Positions 26,035 through 35,591 are shown, counted from the first letter of the stretch. The stretch: 64,000 nucleotides of DNA from Calothrix sp. PCC 7103 (GCF_000331305.1 NZ_KB217478.1:7967481-8031480); one strand, 5' to 3'. Notes: a model not told the origin generated them from the sequence alone. Numbers and translations are program-made.

Positions 26035-28362
26035 ATGAATATAGAACAAGTCTTAAACTATCTTGAAAAATTAACAATTAAAAAAAACAGCAAGTATTTA
26101 GACTCATGTCAAATTATTATCCTCAAAGAATTATGGCAGGATGAGAGACTTACATACTTAGATATTGCAATAAAGCATGATTATACTGAAGCTTATTTAA
26201 AAGAAGTTGGCGCCGGACTTTGGAGCGAACTGTCTAGACTAATTAGTCAAAAAGTAAGCAAAAAAACATTTAAAGCAACTATTGAACGCTCTTGGGATCA
26301 ACAAAACCTAACGATTGAAAAAATTAGTACTAATAGCGTTAACTTTAACTTTATTGGCAGAGAAGCAGAAATTGAAGAGTTGAATAAAATTGTGTTGCAA
26401 GGTTATAAATTTATAGTTATACAAGGAAAAGGAGGTGTAGGTAAAACTACTTTAGGATATAATTATTTTAAAAGACATGATTTTGATGTCTTACAGTTAA
26501 GACTAGGTAAAGAAATAGAGAATATTTCAACAGTTGAGAGTATTGTTGAAGAATGGTTACAGCGAGAATTTAATGAACAACCCGCGCGAGATTTTCATAT
26601 AAACTTGGAACGACTACGCCGTAAGCTACAACAAAAAGATAGAAAAATTGGAATATTCATAAATAGCTTAGAAACAGCGTTGGATAAAAACGGTAAATTA
26701 ATTGAAGAAAGGCGCCACTATCTACAACTATTAGAGGTATTATCTGACCCCAATGTAAATTCAGTTACATTAATAACAAGTAGAGAAGCATTCTATGAAC
26801 CGAGTGTACAAGTTTATCGCTATCGTCTCACAGGATTAGATGAAGATGCATGGCGCCAGTTTTTTTCTTGGCGTAATATTGATTCTAAGTCTCCAATAAT
26901 TGGTGAAATGTGGCGAGCATATGGAGGAAATGCCAAAGCAATGCAAATACTGAGCGGTGCAATTATGACAGATTTTTATGGTGATATTGATACTTACTGG
27001 CATGAAACTAAAAAATCTGGAAATTTACTGCTAGAAAGAGAATTGAAAGATTTAGTTGTGAGTCAATTTAATCGTTTGGAAAAAAATAACTTAGCAGCGT
27101 ATAATTTACTTTGCCGCTTGGGATGCTATCGCTATAAAGATATTATTTCAATTCCAATGGACGGATTATTATGTTTACTTTGGGATGTTCCAGATTATAT
27201 TCGGGTTCGTCTGATTCGAGATTTACAAGATTTGTCTTTAATCGAGTTTCACAAAGGCAAATATTGGCTACATTCTATAATTATGCTCGAAGCCAAGCAA
27301 CGCTTGAAATCTACAAGTGAATGGGATGCATCTAATCGACAAGCAGCAGATTTTTGGACATCAACAGTTAATACCATTTTAGATGCTAACGATGCTCGAC
27401 TAGCTTTAGAGTCTTACTATCATTATATTGCTATTGAAGATTATGAAAAAGCATGTGATGTAATTTTAACAGAAAGAAGCAATCGACATCGAAATTCGAC
27501 TTTAGGAGCATCTCTTTATCAGCTAGGATTACTTCAAAAAGTTGTCGATGTTATCACGCCTCTTATTGCTAAAATTCAAGAAGAGAATAGACTTATTGAT
27601 CTATACCATATTCTTGGGTATACATATCGCATCATTGGTAGTTTAGAATTAGCGTTACAATGCTTTGATAAGTCAATTGAAATATTTGATAGAATTTCAG
27701 TTAAGCAAGAACATCGAGAAATACGTACATGGTTCAATATTGGTCTTTGTAAGATGGAACTATGGGAAGTTGAAGCAGCTAAATTTTACTTTAATAAAGT
27801 TTATGAACTTAGCTTGAGTAGTATTAATTATGACAACTACACTATTTATTCTCAATCTTGTTTAGCTTTTCTAAATTCCTGCACTAACTATACAACAGAT
27901 GCATTAGTAATGGCTGATCAAGCTATAAGCTCTCTTCATTCATCTACAAATATAAACTCATGGGGTGCAGGGCATAATTTAGTTAATCTTGCGTCTTGTT
28001 ACAAAAATTTAGGTTATCTTGATAAATCTTGGGAAATCTGTAAAACAGCTATCCTCAACTCTGAAGGTAACAAATTTACACAAATTCATGCTAGAGCTAT
28101 TATTTGCATGGCAGAAATCAAACGACAAAAAATGAATTTTGATGCTGCAATATCTCTTCATTATATCGCAATTCAGATGCTTTCTGAAATCGGCGCCAAA
28201 TCAGATTTAGCAGAAGCTCACTACCAGTTAGGGTTGACTTTTTACAAAAAAGGTGATATGGAAAAAGCGCAAGAAAATTTTGAAACGGCAATTCAGCTAT
28301 TCCATGAAATGCAGGCGCCTAAGCAAATACAAAAAGTACAAGCGGGTTTCCCGATATCCTAG
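26035..28362 (+). CDS. STAND NTPase with N-terminal vMAP-type helical domain and C-terminal TPRs
   Basis: Large signal-transduction ATPase of 775 residues. Residues 1-90 (MNIEQVLNYLEKL, AGLWSELSRLISQKVSKKTF) match the winged-helix-like N-terminal domain found on many cyanobacterial vWA-MoxR-associated proteins. The NTPase begins with FIGREAEI at 107, Walker A GKGGVGKTT at 131-139, a Walker B-like strand IGIFINSLE and sensor block TLITSREAF. A winged-helix/arm region follows, then from about 470 TPR-like helical repeats ending with AHYQLGLTFYKKGDMEKAQE. STAND proteins switch on after ligand binding and may serve in stress signalling or phage defence. No effector domain or partner gene is visible. 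Confidence 0.8.
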   Translation: MNIEQVLNYLEKLTIKKNSKYLDSCQIIILKELWQDERLTYLDIAIKHDYTEAYLKEVGAGLWSELSRLISQKVSKKTFKATIERSWDQQNLTIEKISTNSVNFNFIGREAEIEELNKIVLQGYKFIVIQGKGGVGKTTLGYNYFKRHDFDVLQLRLGKEIENISTVESIVEEWLQREFNEQPARDFHINLERLRRKLQQKDRKIGIFINSLETALDKNGKLIEERRHYLQLLEVLSDPNVNSVTLITSREAFYEPSVQVYRYRLTGLDEDAWRQFFSWRNIDSKSPIIGEMWRAYGGNAKAMQILSGAIMTDFYGDIDTYWHETKKSGNLLLERELKDLVVSQFNRLEKNNLAAYNLLCRLGCYRYKDIISIPMDGLLCLLWDVPDYIRVRLIRDLQDLSLIEFHKGKYWLHSIIMLEAKQRLKSTSEWDASNRQAADFWTSTVNTILDANDARLALESYYHYIAIEDYEKACDVILTERSNRHRNSTLGASLYQLGLLQKVVDVITPLIAKIQEENRLIDLYHILGYTYRIIGSLELALQCFDKSIEIFDRISVKQEHREIRTWFNIGLCKMELWEVEAAKFYFNKVYELSLSSINYDNYTIYSQSCLAFLNSCTNYTTDALVMADQAISSLHSSTNINSWGAGHNLVNLASCYKNLGYLDKSWEICKTAILNSEGNKFTQIHARAIICMAEIKRQKMNFDAAISLHYIAIQMLSEIGAKSDLAEAHYQLGLTFYKKGDMEKAQENFETAIQLFHEMQAPKQIQKVQAGFPIS

Positions 28363-28470
28363 TTAATATGAAAAATTTGGTTAAACCTGCCCCCCCAACA
28401 TCCCTCTCGCCAAAAATTGGATGGTTAGTATAATGGATATCAAATCGCATGTTTAATCTGGGTCAAAACA

Positions 28471-28848
28471 ATGAAAGCTATAACTTATGGCGCCTTAATA
28501 GTAGCGGCGGCTATTGTCAGCTTTGGAATGCCCGCTACTGCACAATCACCAAGAACGTCAACCCCAGAAGGAGAAGCATCTTCATTATCTGGAACTTCGT
28601 TAGTTGGAATCGATAATAGAAGCGCACAAGATGATTTTGCTAACTTCTTCGGTGCAATTAATCCTGAAAATAATCAACCAAGTGCGGCTCAACAAAATTC
28701 AGCCTCACCTGTTCAGTTCAACCAAACTCTGACGCTTCCTGATACTCCTGTATTTTTACAACCCGCACAGCAAACAATTGGAGGTGGTAACGATGGAGTA
28801 CAAGTTCAGGTTGATTTAACTGGTTTGGATAGACCAGCTAAGAAGTAG
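28471..28848 (+). CDS. secreted hypothetical protein
   Basis: 125 residues with a clear signal peptide (MKAITYGALIVAAAIVSFG, cleavage after ATA in PATAQS). The mature part is low in hydrophobics and rich in Ser, Asn, Gln and Pro, with no Cys. I recognise no domain. It probably acts in the periplasm or outside. It lies about 110 bp after the STAND gene; a functional link is not implied. Confidence 0.55.
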   Translation: MKAITYGALIVAAAIVSFGMPATAQSPRTSTPEGEASSLSGTSLVGIDNRSAQDDFANFFGAINPENNQPSAAQQNSASPVQFNQTLTLPDTPVFLQPAQQTIGGGNDGVQVQVDLTGLDRPAKK

Positions 28849-28884
28849 TAAGCGTATCTTTCGACACATGTATATTTATCAGAT

Positions 28885-28912
28885 GTAGAGACCGTATTAA
28901 TTCTGTCTCTAC
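28885..28912. repeat. GTAGAGACC...TGTCTCTAC hairpin, copy of the 5222 element
   Basis: Near-identical to 5222-5249 with one change in the right arm (C to T, a wobble pair). It sits between two convergent genes and probably acts as a transcription end signal. Confidence 0.65.
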
Positions 28913-28926
28913 ATTGCGTTTATGTA

Positions 28927-29211
28927 TTATTTTTTACTAAAAATGATTTGTTGTGGTTGATTTTGTGCTGTTTCGAGTCTCTGTGATATTTCGCCCGTGC
29001 GTGTTATGATTGCGGCGCCTAACAACACTAAAATGGCGACAGCACTATATATTATTGGTCTATGTGCGACTGATTGCGATTCTACTGCGTCGTTTTTATC
29101 TGGAGTAATTTCATCTTTGATTATAGATGTCCATTCTGTGCCACTGTGCCACCAAAAACTGGACAGATTTAAGTCGTTTAAACGGTGAAAGTCTCTTCTT
29201 CGCTCTGACAT
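28927..29211 (-). CDS. small single-pass membrane protein, unknown
   Basis: 94 residues. A polar N-terminus (MSERRRDFHRLNDLNLSSFW) is followed by one membrane helix (PIIYSAVAILVLLGAAIITR) and a short Gln-rich tail. AGGAGG sits seven nt before ATG 29211, so the start is well supported. No family recognised. It is divergent from the phosphatase gene. Confidence 0.6.
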   Translation of the reverse strand: MSERRRDFHRLNDLNLSSFWWHSGTEWTSIIKDEITPDKNDAVESQSVAHRPIIYSAVAILVLLGAAIITRTGEISQRLETAQNQPQQIIFSKK

Positions 29212-29427
29212 TTTTTCCTCCTAGTACTAAGTACCTAGTAAAATATATGAGGTTCCATGCATCGAATTAATGCAGGTCTTAAAACTAGTAGAAGATAAAA
29301 TTGGCAAGTTATGCAGTATTTAAAGTTTTAAAAAGAAAAAATTTACAATATTTCACATATCTGGTTGTGTCACGAAGTCGCGCACTTTAAAGTAAGATTA
29401 TACCTTTAGATAGAGGAGGGTTTAAAG

Positions 29428-30768
29428 ATGACTCGTGTCATCATTGTGCGCCACGGTCAAAGTACATACAATACTGAGAGGCGCATTCAGGGACGTTCCG
29501 ATGCGTCGCACTTAACACAGAAAGGTCGTGATGATGCAAGCAAAGTAGGGAAAGCTCTTAGCAACATATCATTCAATGCTATTTACTCTAGTCCATTACA
29601 GCGTGCAAAGTTGACGGCAGATATTATTTGTAGCGATTCCAGTCAATCTACAGCACTCCAAACCAGTGATAATCTTATGGAGATTGACTTACCCTTGTGG
29701 GTTGGGATGACAACTACTGAGGTCAAAGAAAAATTTCCCGAAGAGTATACAGCTTGGCATTCCTGCCCTGACAAGTTTATGATGCTTCTTCCCACACCCG
29801 AAGGGACACGCAAACACTTCCCAGTTTTGTCTTTATACGAACAAGCGAAGCAATTTTGGGAAGAGATTTTACGGTGCCATAAAGGTGAAACAATACTGAT
29901 TATTGGACATAACGGTATAAATCGTGCATTAATTAGTACTGCTTTATCAATTTCTCCTGCTCGATATCATTCGCTTCAACAATCAAATTGTGGAATTAGC
30001 GTCTTGAATTTTTCTGGTGGTTTAGGAGAAAACGTCCAACTCGAATCAATGAACCAGACGCAGCACATGGGTGAGGCAATACCTTCGGTACGTCCAGGAC
30101 ATCAAGGAGTAAGGTTGCTACTTGTGCGTCATGGTGAAACTGAGTGGAACCGTCAAGGTAGATTCCAAGGTCAAATCGATGTTCCCCTTAATGATAATGG
30201 GAGACTACAAGCTAAAAAAGCTGGCGAATTTTTAAAAGAAGTCAAAATCGATTTTGCTGTATCAAGTCCAATGGCACGTCCCAAAGAAACAGCCGAAATT
30301 ATTTTACAATCTCATCCAAACATAGACTTAAAATATAACGCTGACTTACGTGAAATAAGCCACGGACTATGGGAAGGAAAATTCGAGCGAGAAATCGAGC
30401 AAGAATATCCTGGAGAACTAGAAAGGTGGCGCACAATACCCGCCGAAGTTCAAATGCCAGAAGGTGAGAATCTACAGCAAGTCAGTGAGCGTAGCACGGC
30501 AGCATGGCAATTAATTATACAACAAGCTCTAAATGAACAAAGAAACATAGGGTTAATAGTTGCCCACGACGCAACAAATAAGACCCTACTTTGTCATATC
30601 CTAGGATTATCATCAGAAAGCTTCTGGAATTTCCGTCAAGGTAATGGCGCCGTCAGCGTTATAGATTATCCCTCTGGCTTAGATGGACATCCAGTATTGC
30701 AAGCGATGAACATCACCACACACCTAGGTTCCGGTGTACTAGACAAAACCGCAGCAGGAGCCTTGTAA
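29428..30768 (+). CDS. double-domain histidine phosphatase (phosphoglycerate mutase-like)
   Basis: 446 residues made of two histidine-phosphatase domains. Each has its own RHG motif: VIIVRHGQSTYN at the start and LLLVRHGETEWNRQGRFQGQ in the second half. Each also has a second His motif (ILIIGHNGINRALI and GLIVAHDATNKTLL). The enzyme uses a phospho-His intermediate. Cyanobacterial relatives are annotated as phosphoglycerate mutases, and some are phosphoserine phosphatases, so the substrate is open. It is unusual in keeping complete motifs in both domains. GAGGAGGG precedes ATG 29428. The dihydroorotase-like gene follows 83 bp later and may be co-transcribed. Confidence 0.82.
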   Translation: MTRVIIVRHGQSTYNTERRIQGRSDASHLTQKGRDDASKVGKALSNISFNAIYSSPLQRAKLTADIICSDSSQSTALQTSDNLMEIDLPLWVGMTTTEVKEKFPEEYTAWHSCPDKFMMLLPTPEGTRKHFPVLSLYEQAKQFWEEILRCHKGETILIIGHNGINRALISTALSISPARYHSLQQSNCGISVLNFSGGLGENVQLESMNQTQHMGEAIPSVRPGHQGVRLLLVRHGETEWNRQGRFQGQIDVPLNDNGRLQAKKAGEFLKEVKIDFAVSSPMARPKETAEIILQSHPNIDLKYNADLREISHGLWEGKFEREIEQEYPGELERWRTIPAEVQMPEGENLQQVSERSTAAWQLIIQQALNEQRNIGLIVAHDATNKTLLCHILGLSSESFWNFRQGNGAVSVIDYPSGLDGHPVLQAMNITTHLGSGVLDKTAAGAL

Positions 30769-30850
30769 TAATTGCTTCAGCAATTTCTTTGGTCATTAGT
30801 TACCTCAACGCACATGACCAAAGACGAAAAACAGAGGATTGGACAAATTA

Positions 30851-32122
30851 ATGGCTGAACTACTAAAACAAGTAAGGATTATAGACCCCATTTCAGAAAC
30901 CGACCAATTAGCAGACGTGCTAATTCAAAACGGCGAAATCATCAAGGTTGCAGCCAGCATTTCAGAATTTCCACCTGATGCAAAAATTCGCAACTGCCAA
31001 GGACTTATCTTAGGAACCGGATTAATTGATTTATACAGCCACTCAGGAGAACCAGGATATGAAGAACGCGAAACCATAAATTCATTATTACAAGCAGCAG
31101 CACATGGTGGCTTCACTCGCATCAACATATTACCCGACACAAACCCAGCAATAGATAACGCTGCTGTAGTCACACAACTACAAAAAATCGCCCAAAACAT
31201 ATCTATATTTGATTCCTCATTCTCCATTCCTAATCTCAACATATGGGGCGCCATCAGCCAAGACTTTGCAGCACAGCAATTGAACGAATTTGCAGATTTT
31301 GCCACAGAAGTAGTTGGTTTCACCGACGCCAAACCTCTAGATAACTTAGCAATGGTTCGACGTGTACTCGAATATCTTCAACCATTTAATAAAACAGTAG
31401 CTTTTTGGGCTTGTAACACTCAGCTACGCGGCAACGGTATAGCACGCGAAGGAGCAGATGCACTAAGACTTGGATTACCATTTGTACCAGAAAGTTCAGA
31501 AACATCGGCTATTGCGGCACTTTTAGAATTAGTAGCAGCAACAGAAACACCCGTGCATATCATGCGCGTTTCCACAGCTAGAAGTATTGAATTAATAGCA
31601 GCCGCAAAATCACGGGGTTTACCAGTAACAGCCAGCACAACATGGATGCACTTATTACTCGATACAATTGCCCTAAAAAGCTATAACCCAAGTTTACGAC
31701 TTGAACCACCTTTAGGTAACAAGAGTGACATGATAGCTCTACGAAAAGGAGTTATCGAAGGCATTATTGACGCAATTGCAATCGACCATAGCGCTTATAC
31801 ATACGAAGAGAAAACAGTAGCATTTGCCGATGCACCACCAGGAGCAATTGGCTATGAATTAGCACTATCTTTACTATGGCAAAAGTTAGTAGAGACTGGA
31901 GAATTTACACCCTTACAATTATGGCGCCCATTAAGCAGTCGTCCAGCACAATGCTTACAACAAAAAGTCAGTAAAATAACACCAAATCAACCTTGTGAAT
32001 TAGTACTATTTGACCCTCAACAAACTTGGACAGTTAAACAAACAAACTTATATACACTCTCAGCAAACACACCTTGGTATGGACAACAATTAAAAGGTAA
32101 AGTTATACAAACTTGGTGTTAA
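30851..32122 (+). CDS. dihydroorotase-like protein lacking canonical metal ligands
   Basis: Amidohydrolase-fold protein of about 423 residues, related to class I dihydroorotase of pyrimidine synthesis. Several catalytic landmarks are altered: the D-x-H-x-H metal motif reads DLYSH (first His to Tyr), the F-H-A-E block reads FWAC, and the H-x-S-T block reads MRVST. AIDHSAYTYEEK retains the Asp-His. Such degenerate copies (PyrC'-like) can serve as structural partners of aspartate transcarbamoylase. It may therefore be inactive alone, or a divergent active type. ATG 30851 follows AGAGGA; TTG 30839 is an unlikely alternative. Confidence 0.78.
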   Translation: MAELLKQVRIIDPISETDQLADVLIQNGEIIKVAASISEFPPDAKIRNCQGLILGTGLIDLYSHSGEPGYEERETINSLLQAAAHGGFTRINILPDTNPAIDNAAVVTQLQKIAQNISIFDSSFSIPNLNIWGAISQDFAAQQLNEFADFATEVVGFTDAKPLDNLAMVRRVLEYLQPFNKTVAFWACNTQLRGNGIAREGADALRLGLPFVPESSETSAIAALLELVAATETPVHIMRVSTARSIELIAAAKSRGLPVTASTTWMHLLLDTIALKSYNPSLRLEPPLGNKSDMIALRKGVIEGIIDAIAIDHSAYTYEEKTVAFADAPPGAIGYELALSLLWQKLVETGEFTPLQLWRPLSSRPAQCLQQKVSKITPNQPCELVLFDPQQTWTVKQTNLYTLSANTPWYGQQLKGKVIQTWC

Positions 32123-32191
32123 ATTATTTATTATGTAATATTTTAGTACTGGTATAGTATGATTATTTCACATAATAGATAAAATTTAGTA

Positions 32192-34168
32192 ATGCAACAG
32201 TTGTCTCTTCCTCTTGAATTACCTGGTTATGAACCAATTAATAAAGCTTGGTTCCAGGAAATACTAACAACTCTTAAAGTCAAACAAGAACCAGCATGGC
32301 CAGATAACTTTGGCAACTCGCTCCGAAAATGGCTAATACAGCAGGGACACACCCCTATTAAAACACTTAGTTTATTTTCTGGTGGTGGAGGATTAGACAT
32401 TGCATTTCATGATGCTGGTTTTGAAATAATTCAAATGGTAGAGCTTGAACCTAAGTATATCAAAACCTTAGAGCATAATTCGTCACAAGGAAAATGGTTG
32501 TCAGGCGCCAAACCTATATGTATAGATATTAGAGAGTATTCACCTACATTTAACTTTAAAATAGATTTCATTATTGGAGGACCACCCTGCCAAAGTTTCT
32601 CAGCTGCTGGACGTAGAGCAGCAGGAGTAACTGGAATTACAGATGCTAGAGGTACATTGTTTCAAGAATATGTTCGTATTCTTAAAGCACTTCAACCAAA
32701 AGGTTTTTTATTTGAAAACGTTTATGGAATTACTGGCGCCAATAAAGGTGAAGCTTGGCAAGAAATTCAACAAGCTTTTAGAGAAGTTGGGTATAAAATT
32801 TACTATCGTATTTTAGATGCGGCAGACTATGGAGTCCCTCAGCATAGAGAGCGTTTATTCATTATTGGGCTAAAAGAAGGTGAATTTTTATTTCCATATC
32901 CTACTCACGGTCTAGACTCTCTTAATCAAAATCCCTATTACTTTGCAGCACAAGCTATAGAAGGCGCCGACCATTCAGATATTGAAATAGGAATAAACGG
33001 TAAATATGGACATTTACTGGAACATATTCCACCTGGGCTTAATTATAGCTTTTATACAAAAGAAATGGGATATCCCAATCCAGTATTTAGCTGGAGGTCG
33101 AAATTTTCAGATTTTTTATATAAAGCAGACCCAGAAACTCCAGTAAGAACTATCAAAGCGCAAGGTGGACAATATACAGGCCCTTTTAGTTGGGAAAATC
33201 GAAAGTTTTCTATTGCTGAGTTAAAACGTTTGCAAACAATTCCTGATGAGTATGAAATAGTTGGAAATCGACAAGTTGCTATCGAACAAATTGGTAACTC
33301 AGTACCTCCTCAATTGGGCAGGATATTGGCGCTGAGTATTTTAGAACAATGCATGAAAGTTAAATTACCTAGTTCAATAACTTATTTACCACACAACAAA
33401 AAATTAAACTTTCGACAACGCAAAAGAGAATTAACAGATATTTATTTACAAAAAGCTAAAGCTGCCGTAACAGATTTAAAAGAAAAAGGTAAAATTTTAT
33501 ATATTCCTAGCATCAAATCTGAAGACAAAGGAGAAATAATCAGATTTCTGTCACCTGATTTTGCTTGGAAGAAAGAAGTAACTGCTGGAGCTAGAAAAAT
33601 TTACATAAATTATAATTTGGATGATGCACGCTGGTTAATTAAAGTCGGTCTAAATCCAAATTGGGATGACGATGAAAAGTTTGCTATAGAAATTAATCCA
33701 TCTTACGGTAATGAAGAATGGGTTATAGGCACAAACTTAGTTAAGCTTTGCGCTCAAGATTTAGATTTACAAATACTAACATCTCTTTGGAAATGTTTTG
33801 AAGAAAAGTTAACTGAAATTACAGGGAAAGCTGACTTAGTGCAGTTATCAGGGTATTATCAATACAGTCCAAAAATTCTTGGCATAATGACCTTTCATCC
33901 AAAATTAGAAGTTAATCAGCTTTGGCATGTTATTCAATGTGTAACAAGGTATATTGGTACTGCTTCTCAACTTTCAACAGCAGAACTTGCTGATAAATGG
34001 GGTGTTAAAGCAGAAGATATATTTTCTTACCTTCAATCTTTACGAAGTATAGGCTATGAAGTGAGAAACCATAATACCAATTCTCAAATTCCTAAAGATA
34101 AATATTTAATTCCTTATGCCTTTCCAACATTAAACCCCAAAAGCGTACAACTTCGTAAAACTTTATAA
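32192..34168 (+). CDS. DNA (cytosine-5-)-methyltransferase with long C-terminal extension
   Basis: 658-residue C5 methyltransferase. Motif I is LSLFSGGGGLDIAF at 59-72, the catalytic Cys133 lies in GGPPCQSFSAAGRR, motif VI is FENV, motif VIII QHRERLFIIG, and motif X QIGNSVPPQLGR. The target-recognition region between them is moderate. Residues from about 390 onward do not belong to the methyltransferase fold. They include a beta-rich middle and a winged-helix-like segment (LSTAELADKWGVKAEDIF). An N-terminal 55-residue extension also exists. The stop is seven nt from the next start, so this and the next gene form an operon, likely a type II restriction-modification pair. The recognition site is unknown. 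Confidence 0.9.
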   Translation: MQQLSLPLELPGYEPINKAWFQEILTTLKVKQEPAWPDNFGNSLRKWLIQQGHTPIKTLSLFSGGGGLDIAFHDAGFEIIQMVELEPKYIKTLEHNSSQGKWLSGAKPICIDIREYSPTFNFKIDFIIGGPPCQSFSAAGRRAAGVTGITDARGTLFQEYVRILKALQPKGFLFENVYGITGANKGEAWQEIQQAFREVGYKIYYRILDAADYGVPQHRERLFIIGLKEGEFLFPYPTHGLDSLNQNPYYFAAQAIEGADHSDIEIGINGKYGHLLEHIPPGLNYSFYTKEMGYPNPVFSWRSKFSDFLYKADPETPVRTIKAQGGQYTGPFSWENRKFSIAELKRLQTIPDEYEIVGNRQVAIEQIGNSVPPQLGRILALSILEQCMKVKLPSSITYLPHNKKLNFRQRKRELTDIYLQKAKAAVTDLKEKGKILYIPSIKSEDKGEIIRFLSPDFAWKKEVTAGARKIYINYNLDDARWLIKVGLNPNWDDDEKFAIEINPSYGNEEWVIGTNLVKLCAQDLDLQILTSLWKCFEEKLTEITGKADLVQLSGYYQYSPKILGIMTFHPKLEVNQLWHVIQCVTRYIGTASQLSTAELADKWGVKAEDIFSYLQSLRSIGYEVRNHNTNSQIPKDKYLIPYAFPTLNPKSVQLRKTL

Positions 34169-34175
34169 ATAAAAA

Positions 34176-35483
34176 ATGGATGAATTACACTTAAAAGTAT
34201 ACAACAACAGAAGTGAATTGGTATTATCAAATGGTACATCTGAATTATTCATTGAAGGAGCGATGAACCAATCTGCAAAAATACGACATAAAAAAATAGC
34301 AACGGAACTCTCTAATGGGTATTTAGAAAGACAAATTTTACTGTGCCGTAATTCATTATCAAATCTTGATTTTTCACAACTATCTCAAGAGCATAAGCAT
34401 CTTTTAAGTACACTGGTTAGTTCAGTAACTAGCGAAGTTGGTAGAGCATTAGTTGGTTTGACAATTTTACAGTTGTGCGTAAAGTCTATTGAACCAGAAC
34501 AAAATATTAGATTACATAAAGGTAGTGCAAGTTCAAGAGATTTTTCTTGGCGTGATGGTATTTCAATGCGTTCGCTGGACAAACAGTATATTACGCCAAC
34601 ATTGCGAAAATATGAATTACTTAGGTTAAATGCAGATGGTTTTATGATGACGCGCAGTTTAGCAGAAAATTATCCATACTCCTCTGTGTATAAAGCTAAT
34701 ATGAGAGGCGCCCGTTCTGAGTGGTTAAATATTGTTGAGGCAGTGGAGGAAGATCAGATAGTACCAGAGCTAGCATTGCGCTATCTTCTATTACAATTAT
34801 TAAACCAAGCAGATAACTTTAGAAAATTGGCTGTACAAATTGCTGAAAAGCTACTTTCATATCTGGAAACTACAATAATAAATAAAAATATTGCATTTAG
34901 TCTCATATTACAACACATTAATACTTCAGATTATGCCGCTCGATTAATGGAAATAGCAATGCACAGCTTAATGCAAGCAATGCAAGAACTCAATATTTTT
35001 TCTACTTATTTACTGAAACCCCTTTCACAAATGCGTTCAGCCAATAAAAAACATGGAAATATTGGTGACATCGAACTTTTAGAGGATAGACAAATTGTAG
35101 AAGCTTGGGATGCTAAATATGGTAAGCCATACTTAAGAGATGAGATTGAAGAATTATCAGAAAAACTGGAGGTACATTCCGAAGTTAGAAGAACTGGCTT
35201 TGTTACAAATCTTAAACCCGAACGGCTTGAGGAACTAGAACCCAGATGTAGAGAAATTGAGGAAACATTTGAGATATCGCTTGAAATATTAACGTTTGAA
35301 GAGTGGGTTGAGGTACAATTTAATCGCTCATCGACAGAAGAACTTAGTGTTGAACAAGAACTTGCGGCACGATGGTTGAGAGCTTATACTGAGTCTTTAG
35401 CACAACTACGTCGAGATTTGGCGCCAATTGATGAACCTTGTTATCAATGGCTGGTTTCATTGAATGAAATTTTGAATCTGTAA
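34176..35483 (+). CDS. putative type II restriction endonuclease (partner of the methyltransferase)
   Basis: 435-residue soluble protein that I assign to restriction mainly from its position. It starts seven nt after a C5 methyltransferase of the same strand, and no other function fits. The conserved-looking part lies at about 85-190: EVGRALVGLTILQLCVKSIE, IRLHKGSASSRDFSWRDGIS, SLDKQYITPTLRKYELLRL. This resembles, from memory, SacI-type restriction enzymes, but I could not verify it. No PD-(D/E)xK motif can be named with confidence. The middle is helical and the C-terminus strongly acidic. It contains GGCGCC sites like the host genes, so the pair is not a very recent arrival. Confidence 0.55.
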   Translation: MDELHLKVYNNRSELVLSNGTSELFIEGAMNQSAKIRHKKIATELSNGYLERQILLCRNSLSNLDFSQLSQEHKHLLSTLVSSVTSEVGRALVGLTILQLCVKSIEPEQNIRLHKGSASSRDFSWRDGISMRSLDKQYITPTLRKYELLRLNADGFMMTRSLAENYPYSSVYKANMRGARSEWLNIVEAVEEDQIVPELALRYLLLQLLNQADNFRKLAVQIAEKLLSYLETTIINKNIAFSLILQHINTSDYAARLMEIAMHSLMQAMQELNIFSTYLLKPLSQMRSANKKHGNIGDIELLEDRQIVEAWDAKYGKPYLRDEIEELSEKLEVHSEVRRTGFVTNLKPERLEELEPRCREIEETFEISLEILTFEEWVEVQFNRSSTEELSVEQELAARWLRAYTESLAQLRRDLAPIDEPCYQWLVSLNEILNL

Positions 35484-35591
35484 TAATTTCTTACTGTCCT
35501 GATGGAGAAGTGAAAAAATGCAAGCAACTGATAGTTAAGTTATATTAAGACTTAGTTATAACTTTAGCTTTAACAAACTTGAAAATCTTAA

